Shown one piece after another: positions 26,866 through 36,288 of a DNA stretch of 64,000 nucleotides. Location of the stretch: positions 1 through 64,000 of the forward strand of contig CAIOHR010000431.1 of NCBI GenBank assembly GCA_903858115.1, given 5' to 3'. The notes beneath the pieces are model-generated. The model saw only the letters and a program-made list of their open reading frames with translations, did not search any database and had not been told where the DNA came from. Every line of letters starts with the position of its first letter. Position 1 is the stretch's first letter. The stretch is from an uncultured Pirellula sp. Its GTDB lineage: Bacteria > Planctomycetota > Planctomycetia > Pirellulales > Pirellulaceae. A program made the position numbers and the translations under genes.

Positions 26866-27191
26866 TCGAAGTATCTCCATGGTTATCAAAACAACTCTAC
26901 CCTTTGTTCCATCACGAATCGCAATGATATCACGCAACGGTCTTGCGTGCCAACTTTCATACTTTATTGACGGAAGACCCTTGCGCCTTCTTGTGCAGTC
27001 CATTACGGACCCAATCTGCCGTCCGCTCTTCAAGATTTGCAGGGATTCTAGTTGGACGGCAATGTGCCTACTACTTTGACTATTGCCGGCTGTGTCCAAG
27101 GACTTTTCGCAGTCTTTGGTTCGTTTCGGCCGACGACTTTGCTAATTTGCTGTCCAGGGCAAAAGGGATCGGACGGTAAGCTCGAATCAAG
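26866..27191. other. Intergenic region upstream of the DUF1080 gene, with a dispersed repeat
   Basis: 326 bp between two minus-strand genes. It contains the dispersed repeat copy at 27035-27096 and must hold the promoter of the DUF1080 gene. The open frame running into it from the DUF1080 gene has no signal of coding beyond 26865. No RNA gene seen. Confidence 0.55.
27035..27096 (+). repeat. Dispersed intergenic repeat, copy A (palindrome damaged)
   Basis: About 62 bp running from ATTTGCAGGGAT to GGCTGTGTC. It aligns on the opposite strand with 43558-43625 over its whole length with scattered substitutions and one exact 6-bp gap (CATGGA missing here, between GGCA and ATGTGCC). The gap removes half of the palindrome present in the other copy. 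Found by reading; alignment done by eye. Confidence 0.75.
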
Positions 27192-28421
27192 CTAGCTAGG
27201 ATTTTGAACGTACTCACGAGCGAGTCTCAACCTGTCCCCCCCGTAGGAATCTAATCTTGCTCGCCAATACTGCACGCGGTCGAAAGGAGCCTGTTGTTTG
27301 GTTGTCGACTCAATCATCAGTTTGATAAATTGATCGGGATTGTTTCCAACACGATCGTAAAAAGCGGGACTAGCGATGACTTCTGCTTTCAATTCTGAAA
27401 GTGGCGTCAATCCAAGGGCGAGTTGCTGTTGCCAGGCCTGAGCTTCACTTGCAGAAGGATCTCGACCAAGGTATTGACGGAACGTATCGTAAATTATGTT
27501 TTGCTCAGGATAATAGTACCCATAGGAACTATTGAATATCGGTGATCCCGATTGCGGAGATTGCAATCTTAGGTCATAGCTTACTGGACTGCTTGACGCA
27601 GGGGAGTTGATATCCACCGTCGTATAGGCAACGACTTGCCTGTTCGCATCGTAGAGTGTCGCCACCAGTCGATAACGATCATTGGCGTTCACATAGCTGG
27701 GGTTTCGAGAAATACTGAACGGGAATGGCCCCACTCCATATGCTTGGACATAAGTGCTTCCCCCAGATGCCGTCATATATGGACGTGTTACGTTGAGAAG
27801 CTCGACTTTGATCGTATTGCTCCCATAGCTCAACACACCACTATCAACAAATAATCGGCCTGACACAGTAAAGTTCGCCACCGGCCGTTGTGCAATATTC
27901 AGGTTATAGGTTCGAAGTTGGCGGCTGGTAGATTCCAGCACTGTCAATCTAACCTGGCCGTTGGAATCCACCCGACGATTGATTTCATAGATTAGGTCTA
28001 CAACACGACCGTTGGAGTACCCAACTTGCGCACCACCTACAGATACGATAATGTCGCCTTGTTTTAGGCCGCTACGTTGCGCAATACTGCCCGGAACAAC
28101 CTGCTGAATCAGCACGCCACTTGGGGTATTCTGGATGACAGCTCCTAATTGCCATCCCTGCCATGAATTCTCCGAAGGCCAATTGTTATTTACTGGTGTT
28201 GAGTTCCAAGCGGGGAGTTGTGCAGCCGTTCCTGCATAATAATTTCCCCATGCGTTTCCATATGCCGCATCATACGTTGGGCTGGGCACAAATCCGAATT
28301 GTGCTTGCAAAGGGAACACGCACCAAGCGAATTGGAAAGTCAAAAAAGCTGGTATCAACCAATTAGTAAACAATCTGCAACGTGGAGCCACAATACATCC
28401 TTCCTTGAATCGTTTCATCAT
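27192..28421 (-). CDS. Exported PDZ-domain protein with a C-terminal DUF4214-like region
   Basis: A 409-residue exported protein. A signal segment (residues 15-42, ending VFPLQAQ) is followed by an Asn/Trp/Tyr-rich linker, a PDZ domain (about 72-170: LGAVIQNTPSGVLIQQVVPG, GLKQGDIIVSVGG), a beta domain resembling the YbaY/META-type fold (NFTVSGRLFVDSGVLSYG, about 185-285) and a C-terminal helical region with the YLGRDPSASEAQAW pattern, like DUF4214 surface-adhesion repeats. No protease domain is present, so it is probably a scaffold or substrate-binding protein of the envelope. Its start overlaps the end of the PstS-like gene by 4 bases, meaning coupled translation. Confidence 0.8.
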   Translation of the reverse strand: MMKRFKEGCIVAPRCRLFTNWLIPAFLTFQFAWCVFPLQAQFGFVPSPTYDAAYGNAWGNYYAGTAAQLPAWNSTPVNNNWPSENSWQGWQLGAVIQNTPSGVLIQQVVPGSIAQRSGLKQGDIIVSVGGAQVGYSNGRVVDLIYEINRRVDSNGQVRLTVLESTSRQLRTYNLNIAQRPVANFTVSGRLFVDSGVLSYGSNTIKVELLNVTRPYMTASGGSTYVQAYGVGPFPFSISRNPSYVNANDRYRLVATLYDANRQVVAYTTVDINSPASSSPVSYDLRLQSPQSGSPIFNSSYGYYYPEQNIIYDTFRQYLGRDPSASEAQAWQQQLALGLTPLSELKAEVIASPAFYDRVGNNPDQFIKLMIESTTKQQAPFDRVQYWRARLDSYGGDRLRLAREYVQNPS

Positions 28422-29482
28422 CGAAGCTGTTGACCGAAAACTTCTGCGATCTGATGCTTTGCAAAATCTTGATCTACAGGGAAGAAACCTGATTTCATAA
28501 CAGCCAATTGGCCTTCGCGGCTCAACACGAATCGAGTGATGGACTCCCGGAGATTGCTATCTTCCATCGATTTCGATCTGTCGAAGACCAATACGAGCGG
28601 GCGAACAAGCGGGTAACGTCCGGTCAGAACATTCTCCTCGGTAGCCTGGACGATCTGATTATTAACCAAGACGGGAACCTTGCGTACGTTCGGAACGTTG
28701 TAGTTCATGTCAGCAATTCCTGCCCCTTTAGGATCGTTTGCGATCGCTTGACAGACTTCGGTATTCGAAGAACAAACCTTGAATGGTTTGGCGCTCGCGA
28801 CTCCGGAAAGCAATACACGCGTTAGAAAGGCTTGAGTTCCACTGGCGCTGTCGCGTTCATAGGTTGCGATCAACTCGCCTGCCAAAGGACCTTCTATACC
28901 GATTTCTCCCCATTTCTTATTCGGGCTAGAACCATCTTCGGCGACTGCGAAAATTGCTTTAAAGCTTTCGGGCGATATGACTTGCAGCGGATTCGATTGA
29001 TGAACATAAAGCGCCATCGCCTCCATACCAATGGTTATTGCGACTGGCTCTTTGCATTTACCTTTCTGCAATAGCTTGAGATCTGACTGATCCACCGGCC
29101 GACTAACTCCAACGATTAGCTTGGGGTTTTCTGCCAATAACTGCAAAGCCATTTCAGATCCATTTGCCGAGCCAAGAAACTCGACGTTGGGGTGGAACTT
29201 TTTGAAAACCAGAGACCATCGCTTCCCCAAATCCTGCATGGTAACCGAACCGCCAAACTCAATTACCCCCTCAACTTTCTCCGAAGGGCCATACGGCTCC
29301 AATCGATCCACGGCCTGCATGAGTTGAAATTGAAGTTCACGCGTGAACGTCAAACTTCCCTTCTCGGGAACTGCACTTTGAGATTCTTGAGCAAAACAGA
29401 ATTGCTGGCACATCAGCATTGCCGAAAGCACAGCGACTAGAGGGAACGCAAACTGCTTATAGGTAGATCGCATAGATCGCAT
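28418..29482 (-). CDS. PstS-like exported phosphate-binding protein
   Basis: A 354-residue periplasmic binding protein of the PstS type (PBP-like 2 fold). A signal peptide (residues 1-31, ending QFCFAQ) precedes VIEFGGSVTMQDL (where PstS normally has the SGS/T phosphate-binding loop), KLIVGVSRPVDQSDLKLL, VAITIGMEAMALYVHQSNPL, ATYERDSASGTQAFL (the second ligand loop, matching SGT) and the C-terminal ITRFVLSREGQLAVMKSGFFPV. No pstC, pstA or pstB is nearby, and the gene is coupled to a PDZ protein instead, so it may sense phosphate or act as a scaffold and not as a transporter subunit. A 9-bp duplication creates two successive in-frame ATG codons (M-R-S-M-R-S). Confidence 0.85.
   Translation of the reverse strand: MRSMRSTYKQFAFPLVAVLSAMLMCQQFCFAQESQSAVPEKGSLTFTRELQFQLMQAVDRLEPYGPSEKVEGVIEFGGSVTMQDLGKRWSLVFKKFHPNVEFLGSANGSEMALQLLAENPKLIVGVSRPVDQSDLKLLQKGKCKEPVAITIGMEAMALYVHQSNPLQVISPESFKAIFAVAEDGSSPNKKWGEIGIEGPLAGELIATYERDSASGTQAFLTRVLLSGVASAKPFKVCSSNTEVCQAIANDPKGAGIADMNYNVPNVRKVPVLVNNQIVQATEENVLTGRYPLVRPLVLVFDRSKSMEDSNLRESITRFVLSREGQLAVMKSGFFPVDQDFAKHQIAEVFGQQLR
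29464..29481. repeat. 9-bp tandem duplication spanning the pstS-like start
   Basis: TAGATCGCA occurs twice in direct succession. On the minus strand this gives the doubled start sequence M-R-S-M-R-S, so either ATG may be used. Confidence 0.8.
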
Positions 29483-29620
29483 ATTGTTACTCCATTTTTG
29501 ATCTGCTCTTCTCCGTCTCCCAAGGAACGATGAACGGCCCTGCTCATCGATCCACTGGAGGAATTGTCACAGAATAGCGAGCCGATTGCAATCCCTAGGA
29601 TCGATAACTCGCCCCTCACA

Positions 29621-30340
29621 TCATTTGATGATTCCATCACTCATGAATAGTGGTATTTTTTTTGCTCTCCAAGTTGTAGATTTGATCGATGGCAACTCAG
29701 CAATCATCTCTTCGAGTTTGGCGTCGTCCATTTTTCGAAAAAGCATTACACCGCGTCTAGCAGACTTGTTGTCATTGAACCAACCGACGAAACAAAGATG
29801 TTTGCCATCATGGATCGATTTGCAATAGACTAAATTCTTGGCAACTTCATCCGTGGAAGCCTCAATAGATTTCGATGATCTTTCCAGAAGAACCATCCGA
29901 TACTCGGCCATCGATTGAGGGTCTACATTACGCTGAAACTCTCCGATCGCAACATCCATCTCGATCGAATCAACTTGAAGATACCCATTGGTTACATACG
30001 GATCTGATTCAAAAAGTTTAGGAACCGATGCGGCGTCCATTGCAGTTACAACGACGATACCACGCAAAATTTTATCTGGGTCCGATAATGGCCCAGCCAT
30101 AAACAGCTTGCCTTCACCGTGCAGGCGACCAAAATTACTAAGGTGCGCTGCCTGCATTTTTTCGATCTCAACGCGATCAACACTTGCGGTACTTTTGCCC
30201 GATGTCAAAAAAATCCAAAAGTACGGTTGCTTTGTCGGCTTTGTCGCAGACGCAGATTGTGGTTGGTCATTAGCCAAAGACACAAGACAGCCCAAACACA
30301 GAATCAGCACGAAAGAAGCTCCGACTCGAATTAAGTACAT
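29621..30340 (-). CDS. Exported YciI-like protein, two YCII-type domains
   Basis: A 239-residue exported protein. ATG 30340 has GGAAG 6 bases upstream and starts a signal peptide (MYLIRVGASFVLILCLGCLVSLA); the frame continues to 30379 but without a ribosome site. The mature part contains two units of YCII-like character (dimeric ferredoxin-like fold): QPYFWIFLTSGKS...HLSNFGRLHGEGKLFMAGPL and, after a linker, AEYRMVLLERSSKS...HLCFVGWFNDNKSARRGVML. The HLSNFGRLHGEGKLFMAGP block is close to the family consensus (H...G...aGP). Cytosolic YciI proteins are small enzymes of unclear function; export is unusual. No clear lipobox. Confidence 0.78.
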   Translation of the reverse strand: MYLIRVGASFVLILCLGCLVSLANDQPQSASATKPTKQPYFWIFLTSGKSTASVDRVEIEKMQAAHLSNFGRLHGEGKLFMAGPLSDPDKILRGIVVVTAMDAASVPKLFESDPYVTNGYLQVDSIEMDVAIGEFQRNVDPQSMAEYRMVLLERSSKSIEASTDEVAKNLVYCKSIHDGKHLCFVGWFNDNKSARRGVMLFRKMDDAKLEEMIAELPSIKSTTWRAKKIPLFMSDGIIK

Positions 30341-30397
30341 AATGCTTCCTTCGTAATTGTTTCTATGTTTTTGTCGCAATCGCGGTTGCGATCAAAA

Positions 30398-31528
30398 TCA
30401 AACGCTTGCCCATTGTCGGTTCCTGGCACTTGCGAGGACTGCGTCACACACCTTTTGTGTTTCAAGCGCATCTCGGAATGAAGGATGGGCTGGCTCTCCT
30501 GTTTCCAAACTCTTGAGGAAGTCCGCGACTTGGTGGATGAACGAATGTTCGTATCCAATTTGCAATCCAGGCACCCACCAGTTCCCCATGTACGGTTGGT
30601 CCCCATCGGATACGTGGATGCTTCTCCAACCACGAACGATCGACTCGTCATTGTGATCAAAATAACGCAAACGATGGAGGTCGTGGAGATCCCAAGCCAT
30701 GCTCGCATGTTCGCCGTTGATCTCAAGAGTATAGAGCGCTTTGTGGCCGCGTGCGTAGCGAGTGCTCTCAAAGAGTCCCAGAGAACCGTTCTTGAAATGG
30801 CAGAAGAAGGAACATGCGTCATCGATGCCGACGGGCTGCTTCTTGCCTGTCTCTGCGTGAACTCGCTCCTTGACAAACGTCTCGGTCATTGCAGAGAGAT
30901 CGGTGATCGATCCGTTAAGCCAAATCGCCGTGTCGATACAATGGGCTAACAAGTCACCGGTTACACCACTACCTGCTGCATCCACATCCAGTCGCCATGT
31001 TGCAGCCCCGCCCTGTGGAACGTCCGCGTTGATGGTCCAGTCTTGAAGGAAGTTGGCTCGGTAGTGGAAGATTCGACCGAGTTTGCCCGAATCGATGATT
31101 TGTTTGGCCAAGGTGACGGCAGGAATACGTCGATAGTTGTACCACACCATGTTGGCAACACCGGCCTTTTCGACCGCTTGGCACATTTCCTCGCCTTCTT
31201 CAGCGTTCATCGCCAATGGCTTCTCGCAGAGTATCATTTTGCCAGCCTTGGCTGCAGCGATCGCAATCTCTTTATGGATATTGTTTGGAGTGCAGATATC
31301 GACAGCGTCGATGTCTTTTCGCTCCAGCAGTTTCCGCCAATCGGTTTCGATCGACTCGTAGCCCCAATTCTTTGCAAAGGAAGATGCCTTTTCTGCATTC
31401 CGCGCGCAAAGTGCTTTGAGCACTGGTTTGTATTCGCAAGGAAAAAAATGATTCGCTTGAGCATAGGCATTAGAATGCGCTTTGCCCATGAAACCATAAC
31501 CGATCATTCCAATTCGTAGCTCTTTCAT
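30398..31528 (-). CDS. Gfo/Idh/MocA-family NAD(P)-dependent sugar dehydrogenase
   Basis: A 376-residue oxidoreductase: N-terminal Rossmann fold ([19 protein letters not shown]-x-G-x-x-G-x-A-H), [18 protein letters not shown], the [13 protein letters not shown] motif with the catalytic EKP lysine, and a C-terminal alpha/beta domain ([30 protein letters not shown], with the H-x-x-D active-site pair). No signal peptide, so cytosolic. ATG 31528 starts directly on the Rossmann fold; the frame runs on to 31750 through a spacer with an 18-bp tandem repeat and is rejected there. It lies just downstream of a TIM-barrel isomerase gene on the same strand, suggesting joint oxidation and isomerisation of a sugar or inositol-like substrate. 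Confidence 0.92.
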   Translation of the reverse strand: MKELRIGMIGYGFMGKAHSNAYAQANHFFPCEYKPVLKALCARNAEKASSFAKNWGYESIETDWRKLLERKDIDAVDICTPNNIHKEIAIAAAKAGKMILCEKPLAMNAEEGEEMCQAVEKAGVANMVWYNYRRIPAVTLAKQIIDSGKLGRIFHYRANFLQDWTINADVPQGGAATWRLDVDAAGSGVTGDLLAHCIDTAIWLNGSITDLSAMTETFVKERVHAETGKKQPVGIDDACSFFCHFKNGSLGLFESTRYARGHKALYTLEINGEHASMAWDLHDLHRLRYFDHNDESIVRGWRSIHVSDGDQPYMGNWWVPGLQIGYEHSFIHQVADFLKSLETGEPAHPSFRDALETQKVCDAVLASARNRQWASV

Positions 31529-31545
31529 CGTCGTATCTTCTTTTG

Positions 31546-31581
31546 TTTGAGAGTGTTTTTGGATTTGAGAGTGTTTTTGGA
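31546..31581. repeat. 18-bp tandem duplication
   Basis: TTTGAGAGTGTTTTTGGA occurs twice with no gap in the 59-bp spacer between the dehydrogenase and isomerase genes. Confidence 0.9.
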
Positions 31582-31587
31582 TCGGGA

Positions 31588-32616
31588 CTATGCCCGTGTG
31601 CTTAAGGAGTCGCGAACTTTTAGCATGACATCGAGGATAGAGTTCCATGTGTGTGCTTCTTGCAACATCGCGTTTGGAAACATGCAACCGTCCCAGCAGA
31701 TGTGTTGAATACCGCGAGCGGCCGCGTCCTTGAGCCAATAGCTCGAGCATCGAACGATATCCAGTTTTCCATTGGGATCGTCTGCGGGACAGTGCTTACC
31801 TGTTTTGTCGTGGGATCCGGCACCGTGCACGTTTCCATCATTTTGAGCCACGTGAAAATCGATCGTCCACGGACGAAGCTTATCGGTCATTGCTTCGTAA
31901 GCCGCATAGAATTCGTCCTGGCTATACCCTTCTTTGAGAAGTGCGTACTCGGGAGCGTTGTAACCCATCAAGTAGAGGTATGTGTGCGCCAAGTCGGCTT
32001 GGAAGCCTAAAGCTTCAGGCATTCCCACACCTTCGAGGACATCGAGCATATCTCGCCAACTGTGCATACCGGCCCAGCAAATTTCCCCTTCGGCAGCCAA
32101 ACGTTGACCAGCGTCTTGGGCAATCTTGGCGGCCTCCTTGAATGTTTCGACTATCTTCTTCGTGTTATTCGCTTTATCGGCTCGCCATTTTTCGATACCG
32201 AATTCCGCGCTGTCGATTCGAATGACTCCGTACTTGCGGACGCCATGCTTTTCGAAAACATTGGCGATTCTACATGCCATTTTCACGGCCGACAAAAACT
32301 TTTCGCGGGACTCTGAGTCTCCCATCGCGGAGTCACCGACCGTGCCACCCCAGACAGGTGCAACCAATGAACCGACAGAGAAACCGAAGCTTGCGATCTT
32401 ATCTGCGATGGCAATCAACTGCTCGTCGGTGGAATTAGGATCTGTGTGAGGAAGAAACAAGAAGTAATCGATACCATCAAACTTTTGCCCGCGAACATTC
32501 GCTGCGGCTGTGAGTTCCAGCATTCGATCGAGGCTAATCGGTGGCTCTTGGCCTTCGCCGTCACCCTTGCCGACCAATCCAGGCCACATGGCGTTATGAA
32601 GCTTTAATGTTGACAT
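31588..32616 (-). CDS. Sugar phosphate isomerase/epimerase-like TIM-barrel protein
   Basis: A 342-residue AP-endonuclease-2/xylose-isomerase-like TIM barrel. Characteristic segments are [82 protein letters not shown] (metal-ligand strand, D-x-A-H), and [14 protein letters not shown] with a conserved His, then [16 protein letters not shown]. No signal peptide. The gene sits 59 bp upstream of the Gfo/Idh/MocA dehydrogenase on the same strand, the common arrangement in planctomycete sugar-catabolism loci. The exact substrate (inositol, keto-sugar or other) cannot be told from the sequence. Confidence 0.9.
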   Translation of the reverse strand: MSTLKLHNAMWPGLVGKGDGEGQEPPISLDRMLELTAAANVRGQKFDGIDYFLFLPHTDPNSTDEQLIAIADKIASFGFSVGSLVAPVWGGTVGDSAMGDSESREKFLSAVKMACRIANVFEKHGVRKYGVIRIDSAEFGIEKWRADKANNTKKIVETFKEAAKIAQDAGQRLAAEGEICWAGMHSWRDMLDVLEGVGMPEALGFQADLAHTYLYLMGYNAPEYALLKEGYSQDEFYAAYEAMTDKLRPWTIDFHVAQNDGNVHGAGSHDKTGKHCPADDPNGKLDIVRCSSYWLKDAAARGIQHICWDGCMFPNAMLQEAHTWNSILDVMLKVRDSLSTRA

Positions 32617-32749
32617 AGTTTGGTTACTCAGAAATCAAAAGGTAGGGGAAGGCCAAAGGAAGGTATTGCAAGAACGCGTGGGATTCGAATTCTTGCCAGC
32701 AATTAAACTTGTCGAGTTTCCATTCTCACCGACATCTGATTGACGCCGA

Positions 32750-34012
32750 TTATGCGTTTTTCCATGCACCATTGGTTGGCATGTTGGAATGAGCATCTGG
32801 ACCAAAGTAACGCAGCCCGACGAGCGGTTCCGAGCCGGTGTTCTCTACTTCGACTCCTCGCGTTGCAGCTTCGTGACTGATAAACACTTCGTCTTCGGTA
32901 TTCTCTCCGAATCGAATCATCGCTGGTGTTTGCAGAGCAAGCTTTCCGATGCGTCCTTTACCTTGGACCGTGATCCAGCCACTTGTGGCACCATCTTTCA
33001 AGATGCACTTGGCACCTGGTTCGATGGTGAGTTCTTTCGCGCTGAACAATTGCTTTTTGTCGATGCTGCCATAAACAATCCACTTGTCTGTAAAGCCAGC
33101 GCCAGACTTCGCCTTGTCGACGATCGGTTCTATGTAGTTGCTGTCTTTGAAGTGCGTATCAACGTTCTTTTCCCAATCGAGCTGACCGATGATGAAGTCT
33201 AGATCTTGGTGCTTTTCTTTTGGCATGTCCTTGACCAACAACGACCACGGCACATATCGGCCTTCTACAATCGATTGATACATACCAAAGACGTCGCTAC
33301 CCCATTGAGGCTCGTACGTGCAAAGCGATCCTGGAGCATGAAGAACGCCCGGTGGAATCAACCAACCCGTTCCGCGTTTGAGTCGATAGGCGCGCGACAA
33401 GTCTAGAATTCCATTGTCACCTTTGTTCCAATTCTCGAGGCAACGACGCAGATCGTCTTTGGTCGTTCCCGGTTCAAGACCCATGAAGGTGTATGAGAAA
33501 TTGTTATCGACATTGTTGTATTGAGGAGGGAAGTAATAACTTTCAGGCTTGCCTTCTTGCCCGACCAACGCGGCATCCTCTTGCGACTGATGCATATGGT
33601 GAGGAATCGGTCCCATGTTGTCAAAGAACTTGGAGTAGACCGGCCAGCGATTGTATTTGCTGAAGATGGGTTGACCCACCAACCGATTGCCTTGCTCGGA
33701 AACAGCGTCCTTCAGGAGGAACTTTTTTCCTTCGAACAAGCAGAAGCTCAGACCTTCGTGCCAGACACGACCTTCGTTGGCCGCTTCGGTGGTTGAGGAG
33801 AACCAGCGTTCATCGATGCCACCGCGGTCAGCACCGAACGCATAGAGATCGCCCGGATACAGCTTTATGCGGCGCCCTGGGTGGAGAAAGCTTCGAGGAA
33901 CCCATGTTGGCGTGAGCCTCAATAACCCTTCGCCTGCATCCAAAGCAGCGTCAAGTATTTTTGCCACGTTGTCTTTTTCGACGAGCCCACTATCAAGTCC
34001 TGTATCAGCCAT
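32750..34012 (-). CDS. Mannose-6-phosphate isomerase-like cupin
   Basis: A 420-residue cupin-fold protein with the layout of type I phosphomannose isomerases. The metal-site block is PIPHHMHQSQEDAAL (H138, H139, H141 region) followed by the GKPESYYF motif (K155-P156-E157, compare the KPE of ManA), then GWLIPPGVLHAPGSL with a fourth ligand His, and a second cupin domain near the C-terminus (WIVYGSIDKKQLFSAKELTIEPG). It lies on the same strand as the TIM-barrel and dehydrogenase genes, 133 bp upstream. It is probably an aldose-ketose isomerase for sugars or sugar phosphates. The Q-x-H of ManA is replaced by H-H-M-H, so the substrate may differ. Confidence 0.72.
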   Translation of the reverse strand: MADTGLDSGLVEKDNVAKILDAALDAGEGLLRLTPTWVPRSFLHPGRRIKLYPGDLYAFGADRGGIDERWFSSTTEAANEGRVWHEGLSFCLFEGKKFLLKDAVSEQGNRLVGQPIFSKYNRWPVYSKFFDNMGPIPHHMHQSQEDAALVGQEGKPESYYFPPQYNNVDNNFSYTFMGLEPGTTKDDLRRCLENWNKGDNGILDLSRAYRLKRGTGWLIPPGVLHAPGSLCTYEPQWGSDVFGMYQSIVEGRYVPWSLLVKDMPKEKHQDLDFIIGQLDWEKNVDTHFKDSNYIEPIVDKAKSGAGFTDKWIVYGSIDKKQLFSAKELTIEPGAKCILKDGATSGWITVQGKGRIGKLALQTPAMIRFGENTEDEVFISHEAATRGVEVENTGSEPLVGLRYFGPDAHSNMPTNGAWKNA

Positions 34013-34277
34013 AAATCCAATAACTCTCGTAGCGAGGATATAATCGTTTGTTCCATTACACAGATGCTTTGGGATGGGCGATTGGGCCGCCCTTCCAGAA
34101 AGCTCAAGTTTTATGCTAGCAGTCTTTGCCTTTCAAGCGTCTCTGCGTCCTGCATTGCGATTTATTGGGAATGTGGGACCATTCGATCCTACTAGAAGTC
34201 GATTTGATGCACAGAACGAATTGGAAAGTGTGACGTCTAGGCAGTTTGTTCATGGGTTTCTTGTTTGAAGAGCTGAG

Positions 34278-35300
34278 ATGCGCAACTTAGGCAAAAGGTA
34301 TGTTCTAGGGGTCGATGGAGGGGGCACCAAGACCGCCGCTTGTATCGCCGAACTCAAGGTCGGTTTTTCGGGTAAGCCGCACGTTGGGGCAATCATGGCA
34401 CGAGGATTCGGCGGCCCAGGCAATCCTCTCAGCGGAGGATTCGCGGTCGCTTGCAGCAATATATGCGCCGCGATCGACCAAGCAAAATCGCAAATGAAGA
34501 TCAAGAGAGATGGTAGTACTGAATCAGCTACGATCGAGTCCGCGTGCATTTGCTTGGCAGGGGCCGGCAGACCTGAGGAGCAGCACCGGGTCCGAGAAGA
34601 GATGATGGCGCGAGGAATCGCAGATTCTGTTTTGGTAACAGGAGACATTGAACCTATTCAGTGGGCCGCGGAATTCGAGTCTCAGGAAGCTATCGGCCTT
34701 GAGATTCCCGGTGAACTTTGGGAGCGATGTATCACATTGATCGCAGGAACAGGCTCCATTGCACAAGGTGTTCAGCCAAACTCGAATCCTGTGCGAGCTG
34801 GCGGATGGGGCTACTTGCTCGGAGACGAAGGAAGTGGATTTGATATCGGACTAACCGCGCTGAAGGACTTGTGCCGCGCGACGGATCAATGCCGTCCGCT
34901 GACTCCTCTGCATCTAGGTCTTCTTCAGGGGCTATCGATCGAGGAGGCGAGAGATTTGGTGGGTGCCGTGTACCAGTCGGACAAACCGCAACAGATCATC
35001 GCTTCGTTAGCGAGCACGGTGCTAAGTTATGCGGAATCCGATCCGTTGGTAGAGACGATTGCTAGTCGTGTTGCCTACGCTTGGGCCGAATTGGTCGATT
35101 GTGTTCATCATCAGCTCGGTCTCCACGAAAAGCCCTTTACGCTGGCGATTGCAGGCGGAATTGCTGTTCATAGTCCCTTCTTGGCGGAGCGTCTTTTGAA
35201 GATTTTGGAAGAAAGGTCAATGAAGCCGTCACTTTTTCGAGTCGTCCAACATCCTGTTCACGGAGCGCTTACAATGGCAGCGAGAAACACTTTGCCCTGA
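34278..35300 (+). CDS. BadF/BadG-family kinase, N-acetylglucosamine kinase-like
   Basis: A 340-residue ASKHA-fold ATPase of the BadF/BadG/BcrA/BcrD group, which includes GlcNAc kinases. Phosphate-1 motif YVLGVDGGGTKTAACIAE, adenosine/phosphate-2 motifs LIAGTGSIAQGV and GGWGYLLGDEGSGFDIGLTAL, and CICLAGAGRPEEQ fit the GlcNAc-kinase branch. No iron-sulfur cysteines of the benzoyl-CoA reductase activators are visible. ATG 34278 starts just before the first motif. The gene is divergent from the PMI-like cupin and followed after 22 bp by the second DUF1080 gene, so it probably belongs to amino-sugar or sugar catabolism or cell-wall recycling. Confidence 0.88.
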   Translation: MRNLGKRYVLGVDGGGTKTAACIAELKVGFSGKPHVGAIMARGFGGPGNPLSGGFAVACSNICAAIDQAKSQMKIKRDGSTESATIESACICLAGAGRPEEQHRVREEMMARGIADSVLVTGDIEPIQWAAEFESQEAIGLEIPGELWERCITLIAGTGSIAQGVQPNSNPVRAGGWGYLLGDEGSGFDIGLTALKDLCRATDQCRPLTPLHLGLLQGLSIEEARDLVGAVYQSDKPQQIIASLASTVLSYAESDPLVETIASRVAYAWAELVDCVHHQLGLHEKPFTLAIAGGIAVHSPFLAERLLKILEERSMKPSLFRVVQHPVHGALTMAARNTLP

Positions 35301-35322
35301 CCCACCCACCAAACGATTCATC

Positions 35323-36105
35323 ATGCAATCCTGCCGATCTCGAATTTTTGTATTACTGCTTAGCTGCCAATCATTCGCGTTGCAGAGTGCGTTGAGCCCG
35401 AATGGGACGTTAAACGCACAAGAGTCTGCAGCTACTCAATCGCAGTCTGCTGAAACAACAACGCCCTTTGCCAGAATCGAAGGCATAGGGCCTGAGTGGA
35501 AAACGTTGGGCAAAGAGGATTTCGTGCGAGCCAACTGCGATGAAGAGACGTGGGTTTGGGACGGTAGCTTGGTTCACAGCACGGGCAAGCCGATCGGAGT
35601 CTTGAGGTCGAAAGAAAAATACAAGAACCTCGAATTCGTAGGGACTTGGCGCCATTTGACGGAGGGTGGAAACTCGGGATTTTTTCTTTGGACACCTCAA
35701 GAAGCGTTGGATGGTTTGGCTCGAAACAAATTACCGGGTGCTGGTATCGAAGTTCAAGTCCTGGACCACGGCTACACAGAAAAGTACGAGAAGAGTTCAG
35801 GCAAGAAGGCTACATGGTTCACTACCCATGGTGACATTTTCCCGGTGGGCAAATCCAAATTGGAGCCGTTCGCTCCTCTATCGCCAGATGGTTCACGCAG
35901 TTTCCCACGTGCGAATCACAGCCTGCCGAGCCCAGCTTGGAACCACTATTATGTCAGAGCGATTAATGGCGAGGTTCGTCTCTGGGTTAATGGTCACGAA
36001 GTTTCGGGGGGCAAAAACGCGAATCCCGCTGAAGGTTACTTGTGCCTGGAAGCCGAAGGGGCAGCCGTCGAGTTCAAAGACATTCGAATTCGCATTCTTC
36101 CATAA
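35323..36105 (+). CDS. Exported DUF1080 protein, second copy
   Basis: A 260-residue DUF1080 protein, related to the one at 26080 but clearly different in sequence. A signal segment (MQSCRSRIFVLLLSCQSFALQSA) and a Gln/Ser/Thr-rich linker lead to the jelly-roll domain with WVWDGSLVHSTGKPIGVL, KNLEFVGTWRH, NSGFFLWTPQEAL, GAGIEVQVLDHGYTEKY (core), WNHYYVRAINGEVRLWVNG and GYLCLEAEGAAVEFKDIRI. The E-x-Q-x-L-D core matches the NRYEIQILD core of the first copy. It starts 22 bp after the GlcNAc-kinase-like gene and is probably co-transcribed with it, which fits a route in which an exported glycoside hydrolase feeds a cytosolic kinase. Confidence 0.9.
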   Translation: MQSCRSRIFVLLLSCQSFALQSALSPNGTLNAQESAATQSQSAETTTPFARIEGIGPEWKTLGKEDFVRANCDEETWVWDGSLVHSTGKPIGVLRSKEKYKNLEFVGTWRHLTEGGNSGFFLWTPQEALDGLARNKLPGAGIEVQVLDHGYTEKYEKSSGKKATWFTTHGDIFPVGKSKLEPFAPLSPDGSRSFPRANHSLPSPAWNHYYVRAINGEVRLWVNGHEVSGGKNANPAEGYLCLEAEGAAVEFKDIRIRILP

Positions 36106-36288
36106 GAGTTCATGCCTGGTTTTATTTCGCCCAACCGGCAACCTGTAGTGTGCTTGATGGAGGAAATTTCGTACACTTAGGATCGACGGTCAGGATGTCC
36201 AAACTTCTTGCACTATGTCCAGTTCCGGATCGATGGAAACTGGGTTCCCTTTTGATGACCAGAATTATTGCTACTAGAAAGAATTGAG

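Noticed and set aside
30331-30876. 181-codon minus-strand frame
   Set aside because: Overlaps the Gfo/Idh/MocA gene in another frame; no motif.
34013-34277. 64-codon + strand frame (34074-34268) in the divergent spacer
   Set aside because: No ribosome site and no recognisable sequence pattern; most likely non-coding.
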